DNA of 32,190 nucleotides from Flavobacterium sp. (GCF_013822155.1 NZ_PNJW01000037.1:1-32190); one strand, 5' to 3'. Shown: positions 1-8,524, counted from the stretch's first letter. The notes: a model not told the origin generated them from the sequence alone. A program made the numbers and translations.

Positions 1-108
1 ATGATATGACCCTAAAAGAACCTGAAATTCTTCATTGTGATGATATAAATCTTTTATTTTATCTAAATACTCTGGGAATTCTTGAACGATTGGATGAGTA
101 GTAATCAT
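1..108 (-). CDS. Partial small protein, YdcH/DUF465-like (N-terminal 36 residues)
   Basis: An ATG at 108 (read leftward) opens a frame that stays open to the first base of the window, so only the first 36 residues are visible and the C-terminus lies outside. The peptide begins MITTHPIVQEFPEYLDKI and continues with a helix ending in an F-x-x-L-x-x-x-YH pattern. This resembles the small helical YdcH/DUF465 proteins, which have a similar 'HPLIKEFPEL...F..L...YH' layout and are usually about 70 residues long. The family has no well-defined function. The resemblance is by motif only. The reading frame itself is credible because it has a clean ATG and strongly polar, helical composition. Confidence 0.55.
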   Translation of the reverse strand, partial: MITTHPIVQEFPEYLDKIKDLYHHNEEFQVLLGSYH

Positions 109-212
109 AGTGATAGGATTTATATGTTAATATAGGTTTTATTTGATTTAACTAAATTAAATATAAAAACGGAAATAGTGTATGATAAATATCAGGTTTA
201 ACAGTATTAAAT

Positions 213-243
213 AAAAAATCCCTTGAAAAATAGTCAAGGGATT
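213..243 (-). terminator. Rho-independent terminator of rimO
   Basis: A 10-bp stem (217-226 with 234-243, around AATCCCTTGA) has a 7-nt loop. On the minus strand it is followed by a T-rich run (TTTTTTATTT). It lies 25 bp past the rimO stop codon. Confidence 0.8.
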
Positions 244-268
244 AATAGCATGTTCTTTACAATATAAT

Positions 269-1570
269 TTATATAGGTTCACCATATAAATCAAATTCAG
301 TAGCATCATTGATTTTGATAAGAGCAAAATCACCAACTTTCACATAAAATTTTGAAGCATCAATTAGTACTTCATTATCTACGTCCGGACTGTCAAATTC
401 AGTTCTTCCGATAAAATAAGGGCCTTCTTTTCTGTCGATAATACATTTGAATGTTTGACCAATTTTCTCTTGGTTCAAATCCCATGAAATTTGTGACTGA
501 ATGTCCATGATTTCTGCTGCACGTTGTTGTTTCACTTCTGAAGGAACATCATCTTCCAACAGATATGCATGCGTGTTTTCTTCATGAGAATAAGCAAAAC
601 AACCTAAACGTTCAAAACGCATTTCCTGAACCCAATCTTTTAATATTTGAAAGTCTTCTTCCGTTTCTCCGGGATAACCAACAATTAAAGTTGTTCGAAT
701 TGCCATGTCGGGAACTGTTTTTCGGAATTCTTTTAATAATGAAGTTGTTTTCTCTTGCGTTGTTCCTCTTCGCATGGATTTTAAAACGGAATCAGAAATA
801 TGTTGTAATGGAATATCAATGTAATTACAAATTTTAGGTTCTCGTTTCATTAATTCCAATACATCCATAGGAAAACCGGTAGGAAATGCATAATGCAATC
901 GTATCCATTCGATTCCTTCTACTTTTACTAAATTTTCCAGCAATTCAGCTAAATTTCTTTTTTTATAAATGTCCAAACCATAATAGGTGAGATCTTGGGC
1001 AATTAAAATTAATTCTTTTACTCCATTTTTAGCCAGTTTCTCTGTTTCGCTTACCAATTTTTCTATGGTTTGAGATACGTGTTTACCTCTCATTATAGGA
1101 ATAGCACAAAAACTACATGGTCGGTCGCAACCTTCCGAAATTTTTAAGTAAGCATAGTTTTTTGGAGTAGTGGTTAATCGTTCACCTAATAATTCATGTT
1201 TATAATCTGCTCCTAAAACTTTGAGTAATTGGGGCAAATCTGAAGTGCCGAAATATTGATCTACATTAGGAATTTCTTTTTCTAAATCAGGTTTGTATCG
1301 TTCAGATAAACAACCGGTTACAAATACTTTATCTACTAATCCTTGTTCTTTTTTGTCAACATATTCTAAAATTGTATTGACTGATTCTTCTTTTGCATTA
1401 TCAATAAAACCACAAGTATTAATTACGACGATGTTTCCTTCTTGTTCATGCACTACGTCTTTGCCACTGGCTTTCAGTTGTCCCATCAACACTTCACTGT
1501 CATATACATTTTTAGAGCAACCTAAAGTTATGACGTTGATTTTATTTTTCTTTAAAGATTTGGTTCTCAT
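269..1570 (-). CDS. rimO: Ribosomal protein S12 methylthiotransferase RimO
   Basis: RimO is a radical-SAM enzyme that adds a methylthio group to the conserved aspartate of ribosomal protein S12 (uS12). From the ATG at 1570 the protein is 433 residues, normal for the family. The N-terminal UPF0004 domain carries cysteines C18, C53 and C87 (TLGCSKN, NTCGFID, TGCLSE). The radical-SAM cluster motif is C148-x3-C152-x2-C155 (GCDRPCSFC). A TRAM-like domain with basic and acidic beta strands closes the protein. The frame can be extended 8 codons to a TTG at 1594, but that TTG lies inside a TAATTTTG box (1592-1599) that looks like the -7 promoter element, so the ATG at 1570 is preferred. A terminator follows the gene. 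Confidence 0.95.
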   Translation of the reverse strand: MRTKSLKKNKINVITLGCSKNVYDSEVLMGQLKASGKDVVHEQEGNIVVINTCGFIDNAKEESVNTILEYVDKKEQGLVDKVFVTGCLSERYKPDLEKEIPNVDQYFGTSDLPQLLKVLGADYKHELLGERLTTTPKNYAYLKISEGCDRPCSFCAIPIMRGKHVSQTIEKLVSETEKLAKNGVKELILIAQDLTYYGLDIYKKRNLAELLENLVKVEGIEWIRLHYAFPTGFPMDVLELMKREPKICNYIDIPLQHISDSVLKSMRRGTTQEKTTSLLKEFRKTVPDMAIRTTLIVGYPGETEEDFQILKDWVQEMRFERLGCFAYSHEENTHAYLLEDDVPSEVKQQRAAEIMDIQSQISWDLNQEKIGQTFKCIIDRKEGPYFIGRTEFDSPDVDNEVLIDASKFYVKVGDFALIKINDATEFDLYGEPI

Positions 1571-1591
1571 ACTGTTTTTTATAACGGACTG

Positions 1592-1599
1592 CAAAATTA
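1592..1599 (-). promoter_or_regulatory. Candidate -7 box of rimO
   Basis: TAATTTTG on the minus strand matches the Bacteroidota TAnnTTTG consensus and ends 21 bp before the rimO ATG. No -33 TTG is seen at the usual 17-23 bp spacing, so this is a partial match. Confidence 0.45.
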
Positions 1600-1632
1600 G
1601 CTATTTATATTGAGTAAATTTTGATAAAAACA

Positions 1633-1660
1633 AAAAACCATTCGTTTTCGAATGGTTTTT
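1633..1660 (-). terminator. Terminator of the FadL-like gene
   Basis: A 12-bp perfect stem (1633-1644 with 1649-1660) has a TTTT loop. It is A-rich on the left and T-rich on the right. It sits 22 bp past the stop of the gene ending at 1683 and gives TTTTTTGTTTTT on the minus strand. Confidence 0.85.
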
Positions 1661-1682
1661 GTATTTTATATTTTACCTTCAA

Positions 1683-3164
1683 TTATAGTTCAAATATAAA
1701 TGAGGTGGTAAAGCTATTTGTAATGGTATTGATAAAAGCGGGCGAAGTAAGTCCAGTTGTAAAAAAGCCTTCTTGAGATTTTCTTTGTGAATAGCTATAA
1801 GCAAAGTCTAACTTGAAATAGCCGAAATTATAGCCTAAACCACCTGAAAATCCGGTTAAGTCTCCTATTGTTTTACCATTTTCATAAGGGCTTTCTTCAA
1901 AACGATAACCTCCACGAATGCTTAATTCCTTAATTTTATATTCTGCTCCAAGTCTGAATTCATTGGCGTTGTTTAAAGTATTAGCCATTTCAGTATTCAA
2001 ATTACTAAAAACATAATCATTTTCAGGTTTTAGTTTGGTATGACTATAATTTTTTAAAGTATAATCAAAACTTATTAACCCAGATTTACCAAAAATATAA
2101 GCGGCACTTGCAGACCATTTTTCAGGTGTTTGCACTTCGTAAGTTGGATAAATATTTAGAATTCTTGGGTCAACTATATCATTAAAAGTTACCCCATTAA
2201 CTCTGTTGGTAGCATATAAACGTTGTGTGAATTCATCATTTAAATTGTACCAAGTTGGCGATTCATAAGAAGCTCCAAAACGTAAACTTTGAGTAGCTTT
2301 GATTATTGCTCCAACTTGTACAGAAAATCCTGACCCATAAGTGTATAAAAAGTTTTCAAAAACTACATCTTGTACACCATTTTCCAAATCATTGGTGTTT
2401 TTTTCATAAAAACTGCTGGCACGATTAAAATCAACAAAGTGAGCATTTAAATTGATACCAAAACTCAAAAAGTCTTTATATTGTGTTGCTAAGTTAAAGG
2501 CAACTTTGCCATTAAATCCGTAGCTTTCTACATAGTTATCTTGGTAATAATTACCACCAGCAGGAACTTCCGAAACATACTGTGTATTGCTTAAATTTTC
2601 AGAAACAGGACTTATTATATAACCATTATAACCAAAAAAGGCTTGTTGCTCATTATAATTTAAGGCATATAAATTACTTTGTAATGTTCCTAACGGAATA
2701 CCATTGGCATAATTTAAAAAATAACTGTCAATGGATGTAGTAGGATTAACACCCGCCGAAAAAACAGAATTATCAAGTCTGTTTTCGTTTTCATAATTAA
2801 TAGCAAAGGCAAATTTTTTCCAATTTGCATCATTGTTGTGAAAAACAAATACACTACCAAATTGATTCATATCAAAACTACTGTCACATTGTTCAGTATA
2901 CGTGCCAAAATATGTAGACTCGTTGTTTTTACTATGGTTTGAAAAGGTAAAGCCAACTTGATTTGTGTTAAAAATAACAGAACTTGCCGGGTTCATGTTT
3001 ATCGCGGATAAATCGCCACCTAATGCTCCAAAAGCACCACTCATTCCTCTAAAACGAGCTGTTCCGGTCATGTCGTCAAGACTGTAACGAACGGCATCTT
3101 GAATTTCTTGAGATTGTATGGTTAAACTAGCAAACCCTACAATAAATAATATTAGCTTTTTCAT
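1683..3164 (-). CDS. Outer-membrane transport protein, OmpP1/FadL family
   Basis: This 493-residue protein has a clear signal peptide (MKKLILFIVGFASLTIQSQ). After it comes a region typical of Bacteroidota FadL-like proteins often labelled 'hemin receptor': 'RYSLDDMTGTARFRGMSGAF' and 'GALGGDLSAINMNPAS', near residues 25-62. The rest is alternating aromatic/polar beta strands with Gly/Asn turns, ending in an aromatic strand (SFTTSFIFEL) as expected for a C-terminal beta signal. FadL-type barrels carry hydrophobic compounds across the outer membrane; the substrate here cannot be told from sequence. It is on the same strand as the downstream rimO but is separated from it by a terminator, so it is probably its own transcription unit, possibly starting with the lipoprotein gene 40 bp upstream. 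Confidence 0.85.
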   Translation of the reverse strand: MKKLILFIVGFASLTIQSQEIQDAVRYSLDDMTGTARFRGMSGAFGALGGDLSAINMNPASSVIFNTNQVGFTFSNHSKNNESTYFGTYTEQCDSSFDMNQFGSVFVFHNNDANWKKFAFAINYENENRLDNSVFSAGVNPTTSIDSYFLNYANGIPLGTLQSNLYALNYNEQQAFFGYNGYIISPVSENLSNTQYVSEVPAGGNYYQDNYVESYGFNGKVAFNLATQYKDFLSFGINLNAHFVDFNRASSFYEKNTNDLENGVQDVVFENFLYTYGSGFSVQVGAIIKATQSLRFGASYESPTWYNLNDEFTQRLYATNRVNGVTFNDIVDPRILNIYPTYEVQTPEKWSASAAYIFGKSGLISFDYTLKNYSHTKLKPENDYVFSNLNTEMANTLNNANEFRLGAEYKIKELSIRGGYRFEESPYENGKTIGDLTGFSGGLGYNFGYFKLDFAYSYSQRKSQEGFFTTGLTSPAFINTITNSFTTSFIFEL

Positions 3165-3204
3165 TACTATATTTTTAATCTAAAACTATATAACAAATAA
3201 TAAA

Positions 3205-4179
3205 TTAACCTCTTCCACCTGAACGTCCGCCTCCGCCGCCTCCGCCAGATCGACCGCCACCACCACTACTGCTACCTCCTGAATATCCTCCACTTCTTGT
3301 TCCTGAAGTTGAAGAAGAACTACTGCTACTACTTCTTGGAGTATAGGTATTATTTCCTGATGAAGGTGTATTTCCGTAATTTCTTGTGTTATTGCGGGTT
3401 CCGCTTGTGTTGTATTGGTTATTTCTAGGATTACTTGAATTTACTGCATTGGTATTATAGCCTCTTGTTCCTGTTCTGGTAGTACCAAAACGTGTTCCTG
3501 AATTGGTGTAATTTCGGGTGCTATACTGACTTCTATAGGCTGAACTTCCTCTGTAACCATTTGTTCTGCTAGTATAAGCTGAACTACCTCTATAACCATT
3601 GGTGTAATATGTGCCACCCCTTCTTCCACTATTGTAGGCGTAACCATTATAATAGCTTCCATATCCGTACCCATAATAGGGATAATAAGGGTAATATCCC
3701 CAACCACAATAAGCTCCATACCAAGGATAAAATCCAACACCCCAATATGGACCATACCAAGTGTTGTAACCCCAATAAGGTGTGTACCAAGAGTTCCAAT
3801 AATTATATCCCCAACCGGAATCATAAACATTAACAGATATTGAAGTTGGGTTTGAACCCCAACTGGCATTGGAAGTATAACTTTCTGCAGTTGTTTGTGT
3901 TGAATCGGTTACGGAAGAATAATTTTCAACATCAGTAAAAATTTCCTCTTCAGCATTTAACTGTTTGGATTTGAAATAATTTTGATAGGCCAAGTTTGCA
4001 TTATCTTGTGCAACTTGTTCAGCCTCTTTAGATTTACTTTTTTCTGAGCCACTATAAATTCCATCGTTATCATAATAGGATGAATTTTGAGTAGATCCAC
4101 AGGAAACCAATAAAACCCCTAGAGTTGATGTCAACATGAGGGATAATGTTTTAAACGAAGTATGATATTTTGTTTTCAT
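3205..4179 (-). CDS. Tyr/Trp/Gly-rich surface lipoprotein of unknown function
   Basis: I do not recognise a function. From the ATG at 4179 the protein is 324 residues; the frame extends two codons further to a TTG, which is less likely. A lipoprotein signal ends in LLVSCGS (lipid-bearing Cys about residue 27). Residues about 30-105 are polar. Residues about 120-180 are extremely rich in Tyr, Trp and Gly (GYNYW, PYWG, YYPYYP repeats). Then come Arg/Asn/Thr/Ser-rich sequence with two copies of NGYRGSSAY (near 194-216), a poly-Ser run, and a Gly/Arg tail. Such composition suggests an extended, adhesive or disordered surface protein. Similar lipoproteins lie beside proS in other flavobacteria as far as I recall. 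It is divergent from proS across a 99-bp gap. Confidence 0.75.
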   Translation of the reverse strand: MKTKYHTSFKTLSLMLTSTLGVLLVSCGSTQNSSYYDNDGIYSGSEKSKSKEAEQVAQDNANLAYQNYFKSKQLNAEEEIFTDVENYSSVTDSTQTTAESYTSNASWGSNPTSISVNVYDSGWGYNYWNSWYTPYWGYNTWYGPYWGVGFYPWYGAYCGWGYYPYYPYYGYGYGSYYNGYAYNSGRRGGTYYTNGYRGSSAYTSRTNGYRGSSAYRSQYSTRNYTNSGTRFGTTRTGTRGYNTNAVNSSNPRNNQYNTSGTRNNTRNYGNTPSSGNNTYTPRSSSSSSSSTSGTRSGGYSGGSSSGGGGRSGGGGGGGRSGGRG

Positions 4180-4195
4180 TATCAAAGCATTTTTA

Positions 4196-4225
4196 TTGTT
4201 GGTAATACAAAAATAGTTAGTTTTG
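4196..4225 (+). promoter_or_regulatory. Promoter of proS
   Basis: A TTG at 4196-4198, a 19-bp spacer and TAGTTTTG at 4218-4225 fit the flavobacterial TTG-N17-23-TAnnTTTG promoter. It lies 53 bp before the proS ATG. Confidence 0.6.
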
Positions 4226-4278
4226 CTGAACTTTATAGTTAATATTTATAAAACAATTTTTATGCCAAATAATTCAAA

Positions 4279-5757
4279 ATGAGTAAAAATTTAACCAAAA
4301 GAGCCGAAGATTATTCAAAGTGGTATAACGAACTTGTGGTAAAAGCTGATTTAGCTGAAAATTCCGCTGTTAGAGGCTGTATGGTGATAAAACCATATGG
4401 ATATGCTATTTGGGAAAAAATGCAGGCTGAATTAGATAGAAAATTCAAAGAAACAGGACATTCGAACGCTTATTTCCCTCTGTTTGTGCCCAAAAGTATG
4501 TTTGAAGCCGAAGAAAAAAATGCAGAAGGATTTGCAAAAGAATGTGCCATTGTGACACATTACAGATTGAAAAATGACCCCGATAGAAAAGGTAAATTAA
4601 TGGTTGACCCCAATGCGAAATTGGAGGAAGAATTGATTGTTCGTCCGACCAGTGAAGCAATTATTTGGAGTACTTATAAAAATTGGATACAATCTTACAG
4701 GGACTTACCATTATTAATAAATCAATGGGCTAATGTGGTTCGTTGGGAAATGAGAACGCGTTTGTTTTTAAGAACTGCTGAGTTTTTGTGGCAAGAAGGA
4801 CATACTGCACATGCTACTCAAGCAGAAGCAATTGCTGAATCTTTTCAAATGATGAATGTTTATGCTGATTTTGCAGAAAATTTTATGGCAATTCCGGTTG
4901 TTAAAGGAATTAAAACAGAATCAGAAAGATTTGCCGGTGCTGTGGAAACTTATTGTATTGAAGCTTTAATGCAAGACGGGAAAGCATTGCAAGCCGGAAC
5001 TTCTCACTTTTTAGGACAAAATTTCGCAAAGGCTTTCGATGTTAAATTTGCTAATGCAGAAGGGACTCAAGAATTTGTTTGGGGAACTTCTTGGGGAGTT
5101 TCTACTCGTTTGATGGGGGCATTAGTGATGACTCATTCCGATGATAACGGTTTGGTACTTCCGCCAAATTTAGCTCCAATTCAAGTTGTTATTGTGCCAA
5201 TTTACAAGTCAGATGAACAATTAGAAGCTATTTCTACGGAAGTTCAAAATGTTGTGGATGCCCTTAAAAAATTAAATATTTCAGTTAAATTTGACAATAG
5301 AACTACCCAAAAGCCTGGGTTTAAATTTAATGAATACGAATTGAAAGGTGTTCCTGTTCGAATTGCAATAGGACCAAAAGATTTAGAAAATGGAACTTAT
5401 GAAGTGGCTCGTAGAGATACTTTAACAAAAGAAATAGTTTCTAAAGAGGGCATTGAGGTGTATATTCAAAATTTGTTAGAAACAATTCAAACAAATCTGT
5501 TTGATAGAGCATTTGAGTATAGAAACACTCATATAACGGAAGTAGATACTTTTGAAGAATTTAAAAATTTATTAGATTCTAAAGGCGGATTCTTTGCTGC
5601 ACATTGGGATGGAACACCGGAAACAGAAGAAAAAATTAAAGAGTTGACAAAAGCAACAATACGATGTATTCCATTAAATAGAGTGGAAGAGCCTGGAATA
5701 TGCATGTTTAGTGGAAAACCATCTGTTGGAAGGGTGCTTTTTGCGAAAGCATATTAA
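4279..5757 (+). CDS. proS: Prolyl-tRNA synthetase (eukaryote/archaeal-type)
   Basis: This enzyme charges tRNA-Pro with proline in the cytoplasm. At 492 residues it lacks the editing insertion of the long bacterial enzyme and follows the shorter archaeal/eukaryotic plan, which is usual in Bacteroidota. Class II motifs are visible: motif 1 around the [12 protein letters not shown] helix, motif 2 as RWEMRTR...[10 protein letters not shown], and motif 3 as [16 protein letters not shown]. The 'RPTSE' loop that precedes motif 2 is also present. The anticodon-binding domain starts near residue 300 (IQVVIVPIY). A C-terminal extension ends in the family's typical terminal tyrosine (AKAY). It has its own promoter and is followed directly by the tRNA-Glu promoter. 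Confidence 0.97.
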   Translation: MSKNLTKRAEDYSKWYNELVVKADLAENSAVRGCMVIKPYGYAIWEKMQAELDRKFKETGHSNAYFPLFVPKSMFEAEEKNAEGFAKECAIVTHYRLKNDPDRKGKLMVDPNAKLEEELIVRPTSEAIIWSTYKNWIQSYRDLPLLINQWANVVRWEMRTRLFLRTAEFLWQEGHTAHATQAEAIAESFQMMNVYADFAENFMAIPVVKGIKTESERFAGAVETYCIEALMQDGKALQAGTSHFLGQNFAKAFDVKFANAEGTQEFVWGTSWGVSTRLMGALVMTHSDDNGLVLPPNLAPIQVVIVPIYKSDEQLEAISTEVQNVVDALKKLNISVKFDNRTTQKPGFKFNEYELKGVPVRIAIGPKDLENGTYEVARRDTLTKEIVSKEGIEVYIQNLLETIQTNLFDRAFEYRNTHITEVDTFEEFKNLLDSKGGFFAAHWDGTPETEEKIKELTKATIRCIPLNRVEEPGICMFSGKPSVGRVLFAKAY

Positions 5758-5785
5758 AAAAAAATAAAAAAATAAATTGTAACTA

Positions 5786-5815
5786 TTGCGAGTATTAAAA
5801 ATAGTTGTATTTTTG
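5786..5815 (+). promoter_or_regulatory. Strong promoter of the tRNA-Glu/rpsT unit, bracketed by an inverted repeat
   Basis: TTG at 5786-5788, a 19-bp spacer and TATTTTTG at 5808-5815 are a full match to the flavobacterial promoter consensus. The first tRNA starts 18 bp later. The 9-bp inverted repeat ATTGCGAGT (5785-5793) / ACTCGCAAT (5817-5825) contains the -33 TTG in one arm and covers the expected transcription start in the other. Confidence 0.8.
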
Positions 5816-5833
5816 CACTCGCAATAAACAATT

Positions 5834-5905
5834 GGCCCGTTCGTCTATCGGTTAGGACGCCAGGTTTTCATCCTGGTAAGGGGGGTTCGATTCCCCCACG
5901 GGCTA
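5834..5905 (+). tRNA. tRNA-Glu (TTC)
   Basis: A complete 72-nt cloverleaf. The acceptor stem is GGCCCGT/ACGGGCT with a G1-U72 pair. The anticodon arm is CCAGG-TTTTCAT-CCTGG, with TTC reading glutamate codons. The T arm is GGGGG-TTCGATT-CCCCC and the discriminator is A. The 3' CCA is not encoded (CAA follows), so it must be added after transcription. Confidence 0.97.
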
Positions 5906-5950
5906 CAAGTTCAATATTAGGTTGAAAATCTTAAACTAGAGGAAAACAAT

Positions 5951-6022
5951 GGTCCGTTCGTCTAGGGGTTAGGACGCCAGGTTTTCATCCTGGTAACAGG
6001 GGTTCGATTCCCCTACGGACTA
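5951..6022 (+). tRNA. tRNA-Glu (TTC), second copy
   Basis: Same anticodon arm as the copy 45 bp upstream. The acceptor pair 3-70 has changed from C-G to T-A and the outer T-arm pair from G-C to A-T. Both changes are compensated, so both genes look functional. The CCA end is not encoded. Co-transcribed with the first copy and probably with rpsT. Confidence 0.97.
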
Positions 6023-6056
6023 CAAAATTTTAATAAAAACATTTATTTAAAAGAAA

Positions 6057-6308
6057 ATGGCAAATCATAAGTCAGCTCTAAAGAGAATCAGAAGTAACGA
6101 AAAGAGAAGAGTATTAAACAAATACCAACACAAAACTACGCGTAATGCTATCAAAGCGTTGAGGGTTTCTACTGATAAGTCTGATGCATCAGCTAAATTA
6201 TCAGCAGTAATTTCTATGATTGATAAATTAGCAAAGAAAAATATCATTCATGATAACAAAGCTTCAAATTTAAAATCTAAATTAACTAAGCATGTAGCTA
6301 AGTTATAA
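6057..6308 (+). CDS. rpsT: 30S ribosomal protein S20
   Basis: An 83-residue, very basic, all-helical protein with the standard S20 start (MANHKSALKRIRSNEKRR) and the 'IHDNKASNLKSKLTKH' C-terminal region. S20 binds 16S rRNA and helps early 30S assembly. It lies 34 bp after the second tRNA-Glu with no terminator between, so it is probably transcribed from the tRNA promoter. A strong bidirectional terminator follows. The spacer before the ATG (ATTTATTTAAAAGAAA) is A-rich with no clear Shine-Dalgarno, as is common in this phylum. Confidence 0.97.
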   Translation: MANHKSALKRIRSNEKRRVLNKYQHKTTRNAIKALRVSTDKSDASAKLSAVISMIDKLAKKNIIHDNKASNLKSKLTKHVAKL

Positions 6309-6330
6309 TTAGAAAAATTAGATATAAAAA

Positions 6331-6364
6331 AAAATAGCTTTCCATTTGGAAAGCTATTTTTTTT
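6331..6364. terminator. Bidirectional terminator between rpsT and the response regulator
   Basis: A 13-bp perfect stem (6331-6343 with 6348-6360) has an ATTT loop, a T run on the right and an A run on the left. It serves the two converging genes and nearly touches the response-regulator stop at 6363. Confidence 0.9.
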
Positions 6365-6773
6365 ATGAATATAAAGGTTTTAAATTCTGTAACATCTCAA
6401 CTGTAATAGGTTTTGATAGGAAATGCGAAACCATTTCATATTGTTTTGCCTTTTGATAATCTGACGGATCAATAGTAGAAGATAGGATGATTACTTTAGT
6501 TTGAGAAAATTCATTTGAAAGATTTTCTTTGAATAAATCTAAAAATTCCCAACCATTCATGACGGGCATATTTAAATCTAAAAAAATCAATTGGGGAAAT
6601 TGAAAAATTGCATCCCTGTCTTTTTTTGCAACAAAAGATTGAAATAGATCGTAAGCCTCCTGACCGTTATTGGCAAAGATTATTTCTTCACTAAATTCAG
6701 CTTTAACAATTACTTTTTTACACAACATTAAAGTAATTGGATCATCATCAACACATAATATAGATTTCAACAT
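6363..6773 (-). CDS. Single-domain response regulator (CheY/Rcp1-like)
   Basis: A 136-residue receiver domain with no output domain. The acidic pocket is D9/D10, the phosphorylation site is D66 in FLDLNMPVMNG, the conserved hydroxyl residue lies in ILSST near residue 98, and the lysine is K121 in LSKP. The 'LNMPVMNGWEFLD' pattern is typical of Rcp1-type regulators found with PAS histidine kinases. Its ATG overlaps the kinase stop codon by one base (TAATG), so the two are translationally coupled and almost certainly a cognate pair. It probably acts through protein-protein contact or as a phosphate relay. Confidence 0.93.
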   Translation of the reverse strand: MLKSILCVDDDPITLMLCKKVIVKAEFSEEIIFANNGQEAYDLFQSFVAKKDRDAIFQFPQLIFLDLNMPVMNGWEFLDLFKENLSNEFSQTKVIILSSTIDPSDYQKAKQYEMVSHFLSKPITVEMLQNLKPLYS

Positions 6774-8491
6774 TATACTTTTTTAAAGGTTAAACTAAAT
6801 TGAGTTCCTTTATTTACTTGGCTTTCAACTTCAATTGAACCGCCCATTGCTTCAATTTGAGATTTTACTAAATATAATCCTAATCCTTTACTGTCAGGAT
6901 AATTATGAAAACGTTGGTATAGTCCAAAGATTTTATCACTGTTTTTACCCAAATCAATACCGATTCCGTTATCTTTAATAATCAAATTTACGGAATTTTC
7001 TTTTTCTAAAGCTATAATTGAAATTTTTGGAGTTTTAGTTAACGAACGGTATTTTAATGCATTTGACATTAAATTTAAAACAATACTTTCGAGGTAAGCT
7101 TTGTTAATCGTGATGGAAAGATTGTCTTCAATGTCAATATTTATAATTGGTTTATATAAATTAATTTGATTGTTTAATTGAAAAAAAACATTTTCAAAAA
7201 TCTCTTTGATGGAAACAATTTCTTTTTGAATGGAGGGATTGTCTTTAATGATAACAACTTTTACTAAATCGTCAATTGTTTCATTTAATAAATGAGTTGA
7301 ACGTTTGAATCCGTTTAAAATTTCTTGTAATTCTTCATTCTCAATGGGCACATCATCAAGCAGATTAAGTAAACCTGTTAAATTGGATAGAGGGGCTCTG
7401 AAATTGTGTGATGTTATGTATGAAAACTGTTTTAAATCTTTATTATTTCGGGTTAATTCCTGAATGAGTTGTTCTCGCTCCCGTTCTTGGTTCTTTTCTT
7501 TGGTCACATCTCTTTGAATGGAAATCCAATGTGAATGTTCGCCTTCTTTATTTGTGACCGGAATCATAGAAAAATTTACCCAATATTCATCACCGTTTTT
7601 CTTGTAACTCACCGTTTCAATGAAACACTCCTGATAATTCTTTATAGACTCCGTAAGTTTTTGCAATTCAGTAGAATCTGATTTTACTCCGGCAAACATA
7701 ATGGGTGATTTTCCTATTACTTCTTTTGGTTTATAACCGGTCATTTTAGTGAAAGCTTGGTTCACGAAAATAATATTAGGAATTGGGTTTTCAGAAATAT
7801 CAGTATCTGTAATGATAACAGCATCTTTGGTTTGCGTAATTACTGTTTCTAAAAGTTTTAATCGTTGTTCTTCTTCTTTTTGCTTGGTAACATCCTGGAT
7901 TGCTCCAATCATTCGAATGGCTTTACCATCAATATCTTTTAATAAAAATCCTCTGTCAAAAACATATTTATAACTTCCATCGGCACATTTAAATCGATAT
8001 TCATCTTGCCAACGTTCTGTTTTTTGTTCTAAAAAGGAATATAGTTTAACAGACATTTTCAAACTGTCTTCCGGATGAATTCGGTCAAACCACCAATTGG
8101 AACTATTTCCAACGTCTTCTTTTTTGTATCCAAAAACACCTTGAATTCCCTTATTCCAGACAAATTCGTCAGTTTGAATCTTCCAATCCCAAATAGTATC
8201 ACTGGTTGCTTTAGCTACAATATCATAGCGTTCATTAGAATCCTTGATTTCCGTGTTGATGGTTTGAAGTTGTTTTAGTATACCAATGTTTCTTTTGTCA
8301 TTTCTAGCAATAACAAAACGGATTAATAAACCGGCACCAATGATAAAGCAAACATCAACTATGAAATGATAGGAGTTGAAATTTTCAACATTATTTTTTA
8401 AATTATTACGGAAGACTAAATGACTTATAAGTGCTAAAAAAAGAGCTGTAATAATAAAAATAAAGGTGATGATGTTCGATTTACTTTTCAT
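6773..8491 (-). CDS. Membrane PAS-domain sensor histidine kinase
   Basis: A 572-residue kinase. Two transmembrane segments lie at about 8-28 and 42-62. A first PAS/PAC (PAS_3-like) spans about 85-205, with the WDW...F.WN start and the 'IRMIGAIQDVT' PAC end. A second PAS/PAC spans about 210-332 (NPIPNIIFVNQAFTKMTGY ... ISIQRDVT). A dimerisation helix carries the phospho-accepting H362 in TSHNFRAPLSN. The ATPase domain has an N box around LNLMSNALKY (472-481), a G1 box DNGIGID (507-513) and a G2 box GLGLYLVK. The tandem PAS domains suggest a cytoplasmic small-molecule or redox signal, which is not identifiable here. The promoter is so close to the ATG that the message may be leaderless. Confidence 0.93.
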   Translation of the reverse strand: MKSKSNIITFIFIITALFLALISHLVFRNNLKNNVENFNSYHFIVDVCFIIGAGLLIRFVIARNDKRNIGILKQLQTINTEIKDSNERYDIVAKATSDTIWDWKIQTDEFVWNKGIQGVFGYKKEDVGNSSNWWFDRIHPEDSLKMSVKLYSFLEQKTERWQDEYRFKCADGSYKYVFDRGFLLKDIDGKAIRMIGAIQDVTKQKEEEQRLKLLETVITQTKDAVIITDTDISENPIPNIIFVNQAFTKMTGYKPKEVIGKSPIMFAGVKSDSTELQKLTESIKNYQECFIETVSYKKNGDEYWVNFSMIPVTNKEGEHSHWISIQRDVTKEKNQEREREQLIQELTRNNKDLKQFSYITSHNFRAPLSNLTGLLNLLDDVPIENEELQEILNGFKRSTHLLNETIDDLVKVVIIKDNPSIQKEIVSIKEIFENVFFQLNNQINLYKPIINIDIEDNLSITINKAYLESIVLNLMSNALKYRSLTKTPKISIIALEKENSVNLIIKDNGIGIDLGKNSDKIFGLYQRFHNYPDSKGLGLYLVKSQIEAMGGSIEVESQVNKGTQFSLTFKKV

Positions 8492-8495
8492 TATT

Positions 8496-8524
8496 CAAAT
8501 ATAAAAAAATTATTGACTTTTCAA
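8496..8524 (-). promoter_or_regulatory. Promoter of the kinase/response-regulator operon
   Basis: On the minus strand, TTG (8524-8522), an 18-bp spacer and TATATTTG (8503-8496) match the flavobacterial consensus fully. Only 4 bp separate the -7 box from the kinase ATG at 8491, so transcription should begin at or very near the A of the start codon. Confidence 0.7.

Noticed and set aside
1571..1594. TTG-initiated extension of rimO
   Set aside because: The TTG is part of a TAATTTTG -7 box, so it would not be in the message; ATG at 1570 gives the family-standard N-terminus.
3441..3869. 142-codon minus-strand frame inside the Tyr/Trp-rich lipoprotein gene
   Set aside because: It is a shifted reading of the repetitive coding sequence, rich in Ile/Val/Met only because of the TAT/GGN-rich codons of the real gene.
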